A stretch of DNA of 64,000 nt from Solenopsis invicta (lineage: Eukaryota; Arthropoda; Insecta; Hymenoptera; Formicidae), in the NCBI RefSeq assembly GCF_016802725.1, contig NC_052669.1, positions 26,069,770 through 26,133,769 of the forward strand, in the 5' to 3' direction. Made by a program: the position numbers and the translations under genes. Every line of letters begins with the position of its first letter. Positions within the stretch are counted from its first letter, which is position 1. The notes under the pieces were generated by a model that was not told the DNA's origin, did no database searches, and saw only the letters and a program-made list of their open reading frames with translations. This document shows positions 14,101-25,567 of this stretch, one piece after another.

Positions 14101-17100
14101 GCTTATTCAGTCCGCGTGTTTTTCATCTTGCAAAATCAACGGATATTAAATTATCGTTGATGAGATCACACCAATAATAAGCTGCGCAACGTTTTCTCAT
14201 CTCCGTTTTCCCATCGGCGAATTCCCTATTTTGGAAAGCGCATCAAACTCGATTGGAATCGAGACCATCCTAAGAAAGCCCGAGAGGAAATTAATTTCGT
14301 GGCTGATCCGGTTCACTTCGAAATTCCACGATCGCACGGGACGTGGTGCCGCAAGGCTTGAAATGAAGCGACTAAAATGCATGCTCGTAACTGCGCTGTT
14401 CCGCAGTCACTTCCGGCTTTTGTATAGCTCTCCACTTCTTTATCGATCCGAAACGGAGCCCATCTTCTCCCGTATTTTCTTGCTGGCGTTAAGTTCCATC
14501 AGTATTATCGTTCGATCGATGTTCTTTCAAACCTGTTCGCGGAGAAACACAAAACACGTAGCGAATTTACGGATCAATTTTATTTTTAACTTCACGATAG
14601 CTTCACGATAAACCTATTTCTTTTTTCTCAATAAAGCGTAACCGTTTTGTTTAACCCTTTGAAGCATACATTTTTCTTAGTAATAAATTTCTTGAATTTC
14701 TTGAATTTCTTGGTGTCTCGAGATTTCTGGGATTGCCGATTACGAATATGGAAAAATTAACTTGCAAATACGTACTATGTTGTCACAAAAATATTTTAAA
14801 GAATACAAAATATTCAATGAAATATAAGACTTTACGATTATCTCTGTATTTTGAAAATTTTTGTAAAATTTTTTACTTTAGAAAATCAGCGACCCCAAAA
14901 ACTTTCGGCTACCAAGTTTCAGCACATTATGTTTAGGGAAAAGATTAATATAATATTTTTTACGAAAACTAAAGTTTAAACGGATTTTGAATAAATTTTA
15001 AACACATCACATACCTATACATACTACCGTTCTTCAAGGAGTTAACAGAAATAAAAAACATTATATATTGCACATTACAATTTTTTTTCGATCAATCATT
15101 TTTTGTGTATGTCGTTTATCAGAAAATATCATGAATAAAAATACTATCTTTCAACATGTTCAATTTACATTTGTAATTTTATTCGTGAAAGGTAGACACA
15201 GCGAGTCCACGCATCAACTTTGCTTTTAGCTAGACGTCATTTATTTTAATCTATAAGTTCCACTGTTTTAATGAGATTGAATTTGTAATTTCTCGTTATA
15301 TCGATCTCGCCAGAAGGTCTTCGACACGTACATGTAGGATCGAGAACATTACTTAATAAAAGTAACACATTATCATTATCGTTACTTTTTTAAAATAACT
15401 CGTTACTGTTGTTCGTTACTTTTTTGATAACTTATGAGAGATTTTAAAATGACATTGTTTAATAATTATATCGTTATAACATTACACTAGTTCTCTAGTT
15501 TTCACAGCTTTTCTTTATATTATCTCGGTAGAAATGTCGACTGTGATTCACAAATGCAGATTTTATCAAAAATTTTTATTGTTTTTAAGAGCACTCTAAT
15601 ATTATTATTAAAAATAGATTTCAATATTCACATATTGCCAGTATAGAAAATCTCTAGTTGCAAATCTAAGTGCAAAATATTTTTCAATATTTTAATTAAA
15701 TTAAATATGAAAATAAATAAAGCAATTGCATTTAACTTTTGATTCGACATGCCGATTATTTTATTTGCGTTCTAAAGAAAGGTGCAAATCTATTGAATCG
15801 GTACAAAGTTAACAGGGAACTAAGTAACGAAAATAGTAACGACTGAATTCATTATTGTTACAGACAAGAAAAAGTAACAATTATTATTAGCGAAGAAAAG
15901 TAACGATAGTAGGTAACGCCCTACTTTCCTACTCTGCGTACATACATGTGATCAGTTGTGATAGCAAAGTTCGATGATGACACGATCGGCTCTAATAGCA
16001 AAGTTTGCGACGACGACAAATCTTCTTCTTTCGACGCTGCAGCTGGCACTAACTACTTTTCCCGTAATCGCATACGTAACAAATGAGCATTCGCTTTGTA
16101 CACTCTTACACGAGCACAAAGAGCCTCTATCACACGCCAACCGACTGACTCCTAACATTTTGCACCGGTCAAGTAATTTAATAATACACTTGTATATTCC
16201 GTCATAACTATTTTACCACCGCCTCGTTTTGTCTTCGCCGTCCCTCCCGCCCCTTCACTCTTCTTTTTTAATCTCGTTCTAATCAGCTGTTGGTTGGTAC
16301 TTGGAATCTAACAAGTAACAGTAACAGTAAGGAGCGCGGAACTGTGTTTGTTGCAACGAAAGACTCATCCGCGAAGCGCGTGGACGAAGGCACGGTTCAC
16401 GAACGAAGCGGAGGAGAAGCGAGAAAGCTTTTCCTTCCCAATCCAGCCGTTTTCGGATTTACCGTCTTTGCCATTTTTGCGCGCGTATCGCCACAACGTG
16501 CGTTACTAAAATATCGAGAATGACACTTTGAGGAGAAAGACGGCGCATTGTCGCAAGCACAGTTCTCGTACGGTCCCTACTACCCACCTACGTTACTGTC
16601 ACGATCCATTCGGTCGTCTGCTGCGCCGTCTCTTCTACTCTCCATCACCTTTACGATCCGTCTCTCGGAAGCTGCGAAATCGCGCGAACGGTTCGCGACT
16701 CGGAGACGATTTCGAACGACGCGCATTCTCCTCTTATCGTTCGCGAAGAGATTACGTTATGCAAATCTAAACGAGGAATTTTCAACTAGCCGCACAAATC
16801 GGATTTAACTTTGGAAATAGAAGATCGCAATCGGACAAATTCTTGTTAGGGTCTTAAATTACGATTCGACGACGCGGGATGCTAACAAAAAAAAAAAAAA
16901 AAAAAAAAAAACAATTCGGAAAACTCCAATCCGACTCAATGACGTTTTTTCTTGATGCAGATGAAACGAAATTCTTAGAAGGCGACAGAGAGTGAGAGAG
17001 AGACACCGGATCAGACAGACACGCAAAAGACACGCAGTCGAAGCTAAGATAGAGAGCGAGAGCGAGAGAGGGAGAGAAAGAATGGGAAAGTGTGAATCGT

Positions 17101-17419
17101 GCGAGAGACAGAAAGATAGAGGGATGAACGAGAATGGAGGAGAGAAAGAGGGAGAGAATGGGATCACAGCCAGGGAAAAAGATTATAAGAACGCGAACGT
17201 GAAAATCAGGACTGGTGCGTGTACATTGATCTCGGCCTCTCGTGCTTTTTTTATTGTGTTTCCAGTGATGCGTCAGGCCGGCCTAAAAACGCTCGCAATT
17301 GTGTAGAGAGAAATTCGAGCGAAACTTGCCGCAAGCTCTCGATAAGAGAGAAAGAGGGAAAAAAAACGTGAAAGAGAAACGTCAAGAGTTAGAAATAACG
17401 AGAGAAAGAGAAAGTGCAC

Positions 17420-17455
<36 letters not shown>

Positions 17456-19216
17456 CAAGCTGAAATTAGAAGCTGAGACGAGAGCCGGTCGGGACACGGT
17501 GTTTTCCGTTGCAACAAGCGGCCAGTCTCTTTCCCTAAAACTCAGTTTTCAAAGAGAGAAAGACAAGTATTTTCGAAGGAAGGTCGCAGATTTTTCGAGA
17601 GACTCTAGGAACGAGAGAAATGTGCTCGAAGAGACGTTGTTAGGTCCTTTGGCTCGCGCGAGATGCCAGTTCCGTTCTCATTTAACTCATCGATAGTGCA
17701 ATATGTACGCAGGCAGACACGTCCGCTCGCGTGTTCCGACGTTTCGAAATTTTTCTCCGCCGACCCTGTGCTTCGCAAAGGCGTTCCAGCGGCAACGAGA
17801 TTGTCACGCGTTTACTGCAGAGGAAGATCTTCACACTCCGTAGACCTCGAAAAATAGAATTTATTTTTGAACCAAGCTGCGGGGGAAAGGACCACGTGCG
17901 TCGCGACACACGTTAAAGATGTGAGTGCGATATAAAGTCGGTTAAAGACTCGTGTTAGTCCAAGCGCCAGGAAGCGGTCGATAGCGGTCTTTGAATAACT
18001 CGGCGAAATTTGCCGATAAACGACATTGCGAGGAATAGAGATTGAAAATAGAGATTTCATGCGATTTCGACGTTACGAAGAGAAACCGAGACGTCCCGGT
18101 CCCAAGTGTTGATAGAAATGATCTCTCTCGTTGACGTCTCTCGTATCGACGTACATTCTATCAACCTGAAGAATAACGTCGACATGGAAGAATTTGAGAA
18201 CGCAACGGCAATCGAGGAGACGCGCGGATCGATTTTTCGGACTTTAATCTTTCCGGATGTTTCGTACACATTGAAATGCCACGCACCGAGGAAAGCGAAA
18301 GGCTTCTCGTCCGTGCGTTTCTTATACCCTCCAGAAAGACGTCCTCGCCTTTGAGCTCTTCCCTTAGGATTAGATCTCGCCAAGTGTGCAATAAGATAGC
18401 GAAACTTTTTTTTTTTCCTTAGATTATAGAGATACGTTAGATAGGCCATTTGTTACGTAGATAGTAAAAGTTCTGGTGGCAGCAAGCGATAGGTTTTAGT
18501 TTCGATTGTTAGTCGATCGCAGCGAGTGTCTCGGACGGGTGCTAAGGAGCGCGAATCGATTCTTCCAGTCGCGGATTTCGCGGATTTCGGAAAATAAGGC
18601 CTTGAAATTTATTCGCGTGAAAATTTTCCCCGTTGCTTCCCTCCTTTTACAGTTTCGGTGTCTGAGAGATCAACATTGGAAGACACATCATCAGTAATGT
18701 GAATCACACGAATCTGTGTCCGTTTGTACATAAATACTTGACGGCGTACACCCACTCCACTACTCTACGTACTGCGCGCGATTTCATGTCGCTCTTTACA
18801 CACGGCTTTCGATACTTAATCTTTAGAGACTTATTTAAAGGCAGCTCTTTATACAGTTTATACACATACATTTACACACCCACAGTTTTCACATATATAT
18901 GATATGTAAATATATATAGGCTGATAGAAGGAAAACAAGGCAACATGGAGTGTATCTTATAGTTGGAGAGATACTAGGACAGATAGTTTTCGTGACATGC
19001 ATGGCTGCATGTAGAATTTCAAGACACGAGAGCCTCCGAAGCAAAAAACTTGTCCATTTTTGGACTCGATTAAGAAATACGTTTTTACAAGTCACGAAAG
19101 ATTAGGAAACTATTTATGATTTGTCAATGCTAATTTAAGAGATTTAAAAAACGTTTCAAGTTATACGTTAATGCTATTTTCCGAGGCCCACGTGTGTACT
19201 GGTTTTACAAGGTAGT

Positions 19217-19284
<68 letters not shown>

Positions 19285-22200
19285 ATGAAAGAGAGAGAGA
19301 GAGGGAGAGAGAGTGTGTGTATGTGTGTGTGCGTGTGAGAGGGAGGAAGGGAGAAAGAGAGACGATTGATTGGGGATATGAACGAATGAACAGGTGGAAG
19401 ACCGAAAGCTGGAGAAAAAAAGCGTGATAGAGAGCAAGTGAATGGAATCAAAAATTTCATTGTAGTTCGTTTTGTGCAGAGTTCAGATTTTCGCGTAGAC
19501 TGTAGAATAGACGCCGGCTCGTTGCATCGGCGACTTCGAAAGGATTTCCCGATTTGACGTTTACCTTTACAATTACTTCGATGATGAAAATAATATCCGA
19601 GTGACAAGTTTTGAGGATAAAACTGAGATGAGTGTTTGAATCCTTTCGAGATGCAGGTAACGAAAAACGAATGATCGTAACCAATATCGCGAAATTGTTC
19701 CAAGATATCGAACAGGATGTTTACTACTAGAAAAACCGGAATTTTTGTTTTATCCTTCAAAACCATGGACTTTTATGGAATTTCATTGATAAGAGAAATT
19801 TGGGGAAAATTTACTTTTAAATTCTTTAAAAATTTCTTTTTCTACCAAAATTGCTTCTTTGATTTTTTTTTTTTTTTTTTTAAATAATGCAAAGTGTCGA
19901 CAATCGATTTGCAATAAATACGGCATACATTCACATACATTCTCACGTGGCTTGCAAGTTTTTATTTAAAAAAAAATGAGCGACAATAGAGAATAATACG
20001 TCGTTTCAAATTGTGTATTTAATACGTTTCGAATTCTGTACTTTCTGTGAGCTAGATTTCCGTGCTATAGACGGATCATTATAGGTTATTTAGTTCATAT
20101 TATTTATTTTTTGTTTTTTTCAATATTAATATTCAAAGCTTAAATGGTTTTTCTTTGCGATTATTGATAATTGAGGAACATTAAAAGATATAATAAAATA
20201 AATTTTAAACTTTAAAACTGCGTGAAAAAATTCTCCAATCTTGAAATTTTAAATGAAATTGCAGAAAAATCCGTAATTCTCACTCTTGGGAAATTGTTTC
20301 ACAAAATTTGGCTAAACACCCTGTCAAGAATTTCACTCGCCTAAGCGAAGTATTCAAGTACCTTGAAATTTTCGCTATGTAACGTGAGTCTGTCTCTCAT
20401 TCCTGCGTAGCCGATGCAACGTGATCGAACTTAGGGAAGGTTCGGCATACCCAATAAGCGAGTAGACCGAACGTTCGCCTTTGAGAGCGAAACGCGATAC
20501 GAAGCAAGTTGTTTTTTTTTATCGGGTATCGAGGCGAGGCTTAGTGACCAATGACACGCTATTTTGTCGCCATCCTGCAGGGGATAAAGACAGAGGGCTA
20601 AAAATCAATTGCAAAACAAAAAACAAACAATCGAAAAACATGACGCAGGGCAAGGCATTGGCTGGGGGGCCAGGCGCGGCGGGATGGATGCAACAGCGCG
20701 AGGCGGTGCCCGAATTTCCGCCTCTCCACGATTCAGCGGACTCTGATTCCGACCGGGAAAACGAAAAGCGACCACGCGTCTAAAGACTCTCACATTCGTT
20801 TTTTCTTTCTTCCCTCACCCTTCCCTTTGAGGCGGATACATGCGTGGTAGGCGAGAGAGATTGTACGAACGATGCGTGCGAACGAGCGAGCGAGCGAGCG
20901 AGCGAGCGAGCGAGCGAAAAAACGAGAACATCCGAGTTCTCACACCAAGGTTACCATCCCGCGGACGAGCGATCGGGGCTAAACCCTCCGTCAGGGGCTG
21001 AACGCCAGTACTAGCGACGTTTATTTCCTGGAGGCTGGAGGGGATGGTTGCTCGTCCGCGGTATTGGCAACTTTGTCTCATACAGCATCGCAATCCCATC
21101 GACAAGATACAACACGAAACAACACGGTGGGGAAAAAAAAAAAAACTTACACGAAGCATACACGATACAGTCGTTCCGCTGGTGTTCCTAATAAGTAGCG
21201 TTCGTTTTCGATCTTTGAGCAACTCTCTTCTCGTTTTGGTTCTGTATCAGAAAGAAGAAGGGTGCGTGCGGAGGTATGCGTGGATGTCCAAGCGGTAGAT
21301 CGTCGCAGAAGGCAGGTGGCAAGCTCGGAACTCGGAAGATGACGGAGCAATTAAGTCGTCTGACTATTGACTATTGACTGTTATCAACAAATGTATACGC
21401 GAGCGTACCTCGGTGCTCGGAATCAAAGAGAATCATCGGCCGCGGAACGATTAAACGCGCATTCTTATTGTCCGTTCTTGGCCTTATCGAGCAATTTTTC
21501 GCAAGAGCGGACGAGCAAAATCAACGGAAAGAAAAGACACGCGCGAGCGACCTTTGTCTTTACGTGGGTCAGTGTGCTCTCCTTACGGCGGAAGTTGGTT
21601 TCTCTCAAGACAATAGGTCAACGTACACGCGCGCCTAGCTAGGGCAAAAGCGTACACGGATCAATCACACATTTACAACCGCTACGAAACATTGACACGG
21701 ATACGACGGCGCGGCGTTTCCAAGCCTTTCTTTTTATTTGACTGTCGAAACTAAAAGGAGCTAATTAGTCATGATTTTATCGCACGACGCGGCTTCGGGC
21801 GATCGAAGCTATTGAAAATTTGAGTAATCGAAGCTTATCCCTCGAAGAGATCCCTCTCTCTTCGGGGATCCTAGTTTCTCTGGAAACGCTGCGCCGAAGC
21901 ATCGTATTTCGCAATACACGCACGAACACGATTCTTCTGTCCGTGCGACTCTTTATGTTTGTCTTGTTACTCGTCCCCGACATGGCAATCTTATTCTTAT
22001 GTAATGCTGAAGAATGTCTCCTACGTTTATTCATAGTCCTTTACTTTTAAGTTTAGCTTTAAAATGCAATCACGATCCTGGCACATTGCGTACGTCAACG
22101 ACGAGTTCGGAATGTTTTATTTCAGTCGCAAGTAATTCTCGAAAAGCTGGTCAACAAAGTGAATTAACCCTTTCGTGCCTAACTTTTCTGGAAATAATTA

Positions 22201-24605
22201 GCATTTAATTTACGTCTTATTAAAGATTTTTAGATCGTTGCTTGTAAATCTAGTTAAAATTTTAAAATTCGAAATAACAGATCTAATATGGTGGCCAAAA
22301 TGTAACATTTTTTTGACATTTTTTGATTGAGCGACCTCAAAAACTTACATGTGAATATAACAAAAATTTAACATTTCATTCCGTCACTATCAAGTCCGTC
22401 ATTTTGACATTAAATAGCGATTTTTTTTCCACATAGCCTTTACGCTGATCTTTAAAATAAATCTTAAAAAACTTTGCTATCTTAATTTTTGTGAAAAATC
22501 CTATCCTTTATCTTTAAAATGAACCTAAATAAAAGTCGCTATTTTTATTTTATGAATTTTTTAATGACCGAAGCATATATGTCTTACGAAACGTTAAAGG
22601 ATTGAAATCATTTTTAAATACGTTATTATTATATTCGTATAAATAGCAATCAAACTTTAATATAAGAAAGTTCTAAGATTCTTAGAATTTGTTCTCGGGA
22701 TACACTCTCAGAAACGAAGTTCTTAGAATCGAAATTCTTGGAATACCTCTATGACGCCATCGTAAAGAACTTGGACGTCGCTCGGACTTCTGGATCTATT
22801 AACTCATTTCTAATTGTTCGTGACTCGATTTTCGTAATGCGAGGCATTGACCAGGGATTGCGATTGCATTAAAACATTGATGTGCATGATTGTATTTTCG
22901 CGAACGAGAAACACGAACCGCTTTTCGTTCCTACCGTTCCCTTCTTTTTTTTTTGTAATTGCGCTACCCCGAGCACGAAAGTCTCATTAATCTTTTAGTA
23001 GGTGATTTACTAGTGTATTACATTATAAAGTTAAATTTACATTAGTTATGCTTTTATGAAATAAAGGAACGTGAAAATAAAGAACGTTAAGGCTTCAACA
23101 ATAGGAAGATACAAATTGATGACCTCATTTGCAATCTAAAAGTATCAACTATTTGACCTTCCATTGCTCTCGTTCTTATATCACATGGAAATAATCGGTG
23201 AAAGAAAAAAAAATTAAAGAAATAAAAGTAGTAAATATAGTCAGTCTGTATTATATCAACACAGTCTTGTAAAAGCAAAAGGCTGAAATGCTCGATTTGT
23301 CGCTCTGCCACAGCAATTTAATAAAGTTAGGCAACGACGCGAGTCGCGATTGTACATACGTAAAGATTCTAATAATAAGAGTTGCGATAATCAAAAATGG
23401 CGGATAAAAAGAGATAACAATATTTGTTTTCTCGCATTAGCAGAAAGAACAATGAAACGATGTAAGTTCAGCTCTCTTATAGCTACCTTTTCTTTGCTTT
23501 TATTTTCCGAAATCATTTTCCGAAATCAACTATTCGAAATATGTTGATCGAATCACGTATGATCAATCAAGAGACCCAGATTATTGGGAATTTACAAGAT
23601 TCTTTTCTCAATCGAATACATTAGGTATTTGAATCATAAAGTTGTCTGCTTTGATTAAATTTATTAAAAATATTAATGGAAGATTCGATGTTAATTTACA
23701 AACTATTACAATTATAATTATGTACACTGTTAAAAATCGGCAGCAGAATTTTATGTATTGTAACGGAAGCAAATCTCAAGCTGGCACGTTAAAAACATTT
23801 AATGTACATTTAATGTAAATTTAATGTTGTCAAAAATGCATTAAATTTCATGCACATGCTTTTCAGTTTAAGATACATAAAATTTAACGTACATTGAATT
23901 TAATGTATAACTTAAAAATACATTGAATTTTGTGATATTTTTAATAGAGTATTGAATTATAATTAAATTTATTTCAAGCTTTGAAAGACTCCTTTTCTTA
24001 AGTTCTTTAATAACTAGTTGAGCTGAAGAGTCTTTTTGACTCTATTATTGATAATATGACTGTACACTCTGGCCATTGAGTTCATAGGACCTCCAAGATT
24101 TGTACGTATTTGTTCTTGTTATGAGTAACGTACGCATATGTCAACATTTTAAGAAACTGTAAGTGATAGAAAAATTAAAGGAGCCGACCGAGATTTGAAC
24201 TCGGAATCCTTCGTTCCAACAGCTCCTCTGTTCTTCCAATCATTTGGTTCGCCTATATCATTTAACGGCCTTACGTCTCTGAGTAGCTTACAACACTTTC
24301 AAAGCCTTTAATAAAAATTATACCAAACGAAATTGAGCAAATAAAATAATACTCGAATATAATCTAAAAGGTAAGTGAAAAATCAGAAAGCTTTAGAGTA
24401 CTTTTGTACAATTAAAAAAATCAAATGTGAAGCGAACGTTCGCCTCATACAAGAGCAATGGAGGGTTAAGGAAATTATTTCTGAAGTGTTGTGGCCACCC
24501 CATCCACCCCCACTTAAAGATTAAAATTGGTTTCTCTCCAATTATCTTTTTGTTTTTATCAATTTCAACGTCCATGATACACGCAACACACATATCAACA
24601 CGTAC

Positions 24606-24639
<34 letters not shown>

Positions 24640-25318
24640 CATACACGCGCGCGCGCACGCACGCACGCACAGAGCGTTGAATCCGAAATCGGCAGCGATT
24701 TAAAAAAGGAAAGTCGATTGTCCAGTTTTCACGACGTCGAAATCCTAAGCGCGGCCGATCGATGGGATTCGATCTGACATCACACGTGATTGCGCCTGTC
24801 TACCCTTAGTTGGCCGTACGTACGTAGGTACATATGTATTGTGTATACGTATATATACCTGTGTATAAAAAAAATATATATATTATATATACATTCTATA
24901 CTTTCGTATCTGTATAACTTGCACGCCACTCCGCGTGCGGCGAGAAAAGAGATCTCTTGTAACGAACCGAGCAGAGGACACACGAGGATTGCGTTTCGAG
25001 TGAAAAAGAAAAAAAAAGAGCAGGAGAGTGTAAAGATATACCCCTCGACCTGGGCGTGAGCGCGCGCGCGTGTGCACAGTCGCTTGAGGACAAGTCCGAG
25101 ATGTTCGGTATTTTCCTGGGTAAACGAAACTGTTTGCCACGGATGTATACGTCTGCATCAGCTCGGAATCGGTTTGCGAGACCGTTTCCGACGAAGACGA
25201 TGACAAGATAGGTCCCTCTTGCGAATCTTCTCGGATGATCTTTTTTCACGCCACTGTGAATTCGCATCGCGCGCGTACACGGCCGGATGCTGTTTGCTTT
25301 CAGGAGCTGTCGCCTTGA
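4986..25318 (+). CDS. exd: extradenticle (PBX-family TALE homeodomain protein), 3' part of gene
   Basis: This is the insect PBX homologue, a nuclear DNA-binding cofactor of Hox proteins that also partners with Homothorax/Meis. Coding exons are 4986-5176, 6745-6880, 7127-7223, 9965-10140 and 25304-25318. Phases join as 2, 0, 1, 0 and give 204 residues ending in ELSP and a stop. The first exon carries the end of the PBC domain (ACNEFTTHVMNLLREQ...). Exons 2-3 carry the TALE homeodomain, starting at ARRKRRNFSKQ, with the three-residue loop around SNPYPSEE and the recognition helix VSNWFGNKRIRYKKN. Exon 4 is the Gly/Ser/Pro/Met-rich tail (MGGASQGTPTPMMSPAPP). Drosophila Exd is about 376 residues and ends in nearly the same way, so roughly 170 N-terminal residues lie upstream of this window. 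The extent of the 3' UTR is uncertain. Identity is near certain from recognised sequence; exon borders follow GT-AG sites and phase. Confidence 0.96.
5541..6186. mobile_element. fold-back element of about 646 bp
   Basis: The two arms (about 5541-5853 and 5872-6186) are near-perfect reverse complements meeting at a centre of under 20 bases, ending in aaatttaaaggyc / rcctttaaattt. The arms hold ggccatcctcagcataac and its complement, and a gtttc/gaaac core. It lies in the exd intron between the PBC and homeodomain exons. No coding frame is present. Confidence 0.85.
6745..6880 (+). CDS. exd: exd exon: homeodomain helices 1-2
   Basis: The acceptor is ttattacag and the donor is CCAG|GTATCG. It encodes RRKRRNFSKQASEILNEYF through ARKCGITVSQ, which is homeodomain helix 1, the TALE three-residue insertion (SNPYPSEEAK) and helix 2. 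It is 136 bp, enters in phase 2 and leaves in phase 0. Confidence 0.96.
7127..7223 (+). CDS. exd: exd exon: homeodomain recognition helix
   Basis: The acceptor is gctatcag and the donor is CCG|GTAAGT. It encodes VSNWFGNKRIRYKKN, the DNA-recognition helix with the invariant W, F and N, followed by IGKAQEEANLYAAKKAA. It leaves one base (G) for the next codon. That phase decides which downstream exons can be joined. Confidence 0.96.
8037..8101 (+). CDS. exd: candidate alternative terminal exon of exd
   Basis: Inside the intron 7224-9964 there is an acceptor-like site (gttggttcttacttgtag, ending at 8036). The frame that follows fits exactly the one-base overhang of the recognition-helix exon. 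The G left at 7223 plus AT gives Asp, then PTNYVQLLDKHDYIPKAIGS and a TAG at 8099-8101. Use of this exon would give an Exd that stops 21 residues after KKAA and lacks the MGGASQ...ELSP tail. The open stretch is short enough to arise by chance. The support is phase, acceptor and a protein-like composition. No polyadenylation signal was pinned down. I do not recognise the peptide. Confidence 0.35.
9191..9403. mobile_element. small inverted-repeat element, 213 bp
   Basis: It begins ggagttgcc and ends ggcaactcc. Inside these, gggttttgttaa and its counterpart ggttttgttaca on the other strand extend the terminal repeats imperfectly. The interior is AT-rich and non-coding. Confidence 0.55.
9965..10140 (+). 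CDS. exd: exd exon: C-terminal tail
   Basis: The acceptor is cagcttttgcag and the donor is CATCAG|GTAAAA. It encodes GASPYSMGGASQGTPTPMMS through NDGSMGYDPMHQ, the low-complexity tail conserved among insect Exd proteins. It is 176 bp, not a multiple of three, so skipping it changes the frame of the last exon. Confidence 0.95.
10997..11022. repeat. (GA)n array
   Basis: About 12 GA units within a purine-rich stretch of the exd last intron. Confidence 0.85.
11282..12326. mobile_element. candidate non-autonomous element with GTACACAGAG ends, about 1.0 kb
   Basis: It starts gtacacagagaaaaatg and ends ccctctgtgtac, so the ends are inverted copies of about 10-12 bases. The interior is AT-rich with no long frame. 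The CACAGAGAAAA end is one I associate with short elements of insects. Confidence 0.45.
13075..13703. mobile_element. inverted-repeat element, about 630 bp
   Basis: The start (acaaaggacgatatgggtaa) and end (ttgcccattgtcctttaaa) are reverse complements, and the similarity runs inward about 120 bases (gctgaatctgattctgactt matches atcaaaatcagattcaacg). The centre is AT-rich. No transposase is seen. Confidence 0.7.
15340..15935. mobile_element. candidate inverted-repeat element with GTTAC-rich ends
   Basis: The left part has repeated cgttactttt words and the right part repeated aaaagtaacg words, with acatgtaggatc at the left and its diverged complement (tacatgtgatc) at the right. It resembles hAT-like short elements, but the ends are not sharply defined. 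Confidence 0.45.
17421..17453. repeat. (GA)n array in a purine-rich block
   Basis: Sixteen GA units. They lie inside a 500-base block (about 16980-17500) dominated by GAGA-type purine sequence. GAGA runs are also binding sites for Trl/GAGA-factor-like proteins in insects. Confidence 0.85.
19219..19340. repeat. (GT)n(GA)n(GT)n compound microsatellite
   Basis: About 30 GT units are followed by GA repeats and a second GT run. Confidence 0.95.
20640..20783 (+). CDS. candidate small ORF, 47 residues, unknown
   Basis: An ATG in favourable context (gaaaaacATGA) opens a GC-rich frame inside the last exd intron. The peptide begins MTQGKALAGGPGAAGWMQQ, has an acidic Ser/Asp stretch (HDSADSDSDRENE) and ends KRPRV before TAA. 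An acceptor-like cctgcag lies about 60 bases upstream. If joined to the exd MHQ exon, that acceptor would give only GIKTEG and a stop, leaving the small frame as a downstream ORF. I do not recognise the peptide; it may be a micropeptide, part of another transcript, or chance. Confidence 0.25.
   Translation: MTQGKALAGGPGAAGWMQQREAVPEFPPLHDSADSDSDRENEKRPRV
20881..20918. repeat. (CGAG)n tetranucleotide array
   Basis: About nine CGAG units in a CpG-rich block just after the small ORF at 20640-20783. Confidence 0.85.
22164..22600. mobile_element. candidate TTAA-type short element
   Basis: It begins ttaaccctttcgtgcc and ends acgaaacgttaaagg, an imperfect inverted pair beginning at TTAA. The interior holds the gcgacctcaaaaactt word seen in related copies elsewhere in this intron. 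Confidence 0.4.
23727..23952. mobile_element. candidate short element, about 225 bp
   Basis: It starts acactgttaaaaatcggc and ends gatatttttaatagagta. Inside, several attaaattt / aaatttaat words occur in both orientations. Ends are weakly inverted. Confidence 0.35.
24181..24272 (-). repeat. tRNA-derived (SINE-like) fragment
   Basis: On the minus strand a 5-bp stem CCGAG/CTCGG closes a TTCAAAT loop, a perfect T arm with an internal B-box-like GTTCAAATC. It is followed by TCGGCTC, which pairs only in part with GGCCG at the 5' end. A box A-like piece (TATAGGCGAACC) lies about 50 bases upstream. The D and anticodon arms do not fold as a proper tRNA, so a decayed tRNA or SINE head is likelier than a functional gene. 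Confidence 0.4.
24606..24670. repeat. (CA)n / (GC)n / GCAC array
   Basis: CA units pass into CGCG and then ACGC repeats. Confidence 0.9.
25304..25318 (+). CDS. exd: exd last coding exon (ELSP, stop)
   Basis: A strong acceptor (gatgctgtttgctttcag) is followed at once by GAG CTG TCG CCT TGA. Joined in phase 0 to MHQ at 10140, it gives MHQELSP and a stop. From memory Drosophila Exd ends MHQDLSP, so this tiny coding piece is very likely the true C-terminus despite the 15,163-bp intron before it. The rest of this exon is 3' UTR. Confidence 0.88.
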   Translation, partial: ELSP

Positions 25319-25437
25319 AATCCTTAGGAGAAACGCAGGAAGAACGCATACTGACAAACTTAAAAAAAAAGGCGAAAGAGAGAGAGAGAGAGAGAATAAA
25401 AAATCCATATTTTGCATTATACATACAAATTATATAT

Positions 25438-25464
25438 ATGTGCGTGCGTGCGTGCGTGCGTGCG

Positions 25465-25542
<78 letters not shown>

Positions 25543-25567
25543 TGTGCGTGTGCGTGTGCGTGTGCGT
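25438..25567. repeat. long (GCGT)n(GT)n array in the exd 3' UTR
   Basis: GCGT repeats and then about 37 GT units, ending in GTGTGC units. It starts about 120 bases after the exd stop codon, so it is probably transcribed in the 3' UTR. Confidence 0.95.

Larger units (their letters stand above)
10141..25303 (+). other. 15.2-kb last intron of exd
   Basis: AT-rich transposon-bearing blocks alternate with CpG-rich unique blocks (about 12400-13050, 16200-18700, 20400-21700 and 24900-25300). The CpG-rich blocks look like regulatory DNA or untranslated exons of unknown transcripts. Apart from the small frame at 20640-20783, no protein-like frame was found. Confidence 0.6.

Noticed and set aside
14231..14611. 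Plus-strand frame of about 126 codons
   Set aside because: It begins at TTG, lies inside the exd intron, and has no domain or splice support; probably a chance frame in a GC-richer patch.
19161..19766. Minus-strand frame of 201 codons
   Set aside because: Same cause: the GT/GA compound microsatellite keeps the frame open.
20815..21222. Minus-strand frame of 135 codons
   Set aside because: Its sequence is a translation of the CGAG array and unique CpG-rich DNA, with low-complexity Ala/Arg/Ser runs and no family resemblance.
24181..24272. Functional tRNA gene
   Set aside because: Only the T arm and part of the acceptor stem fold; D and anticodon arms fail, so it is listed as a tRNA-derived fragment.
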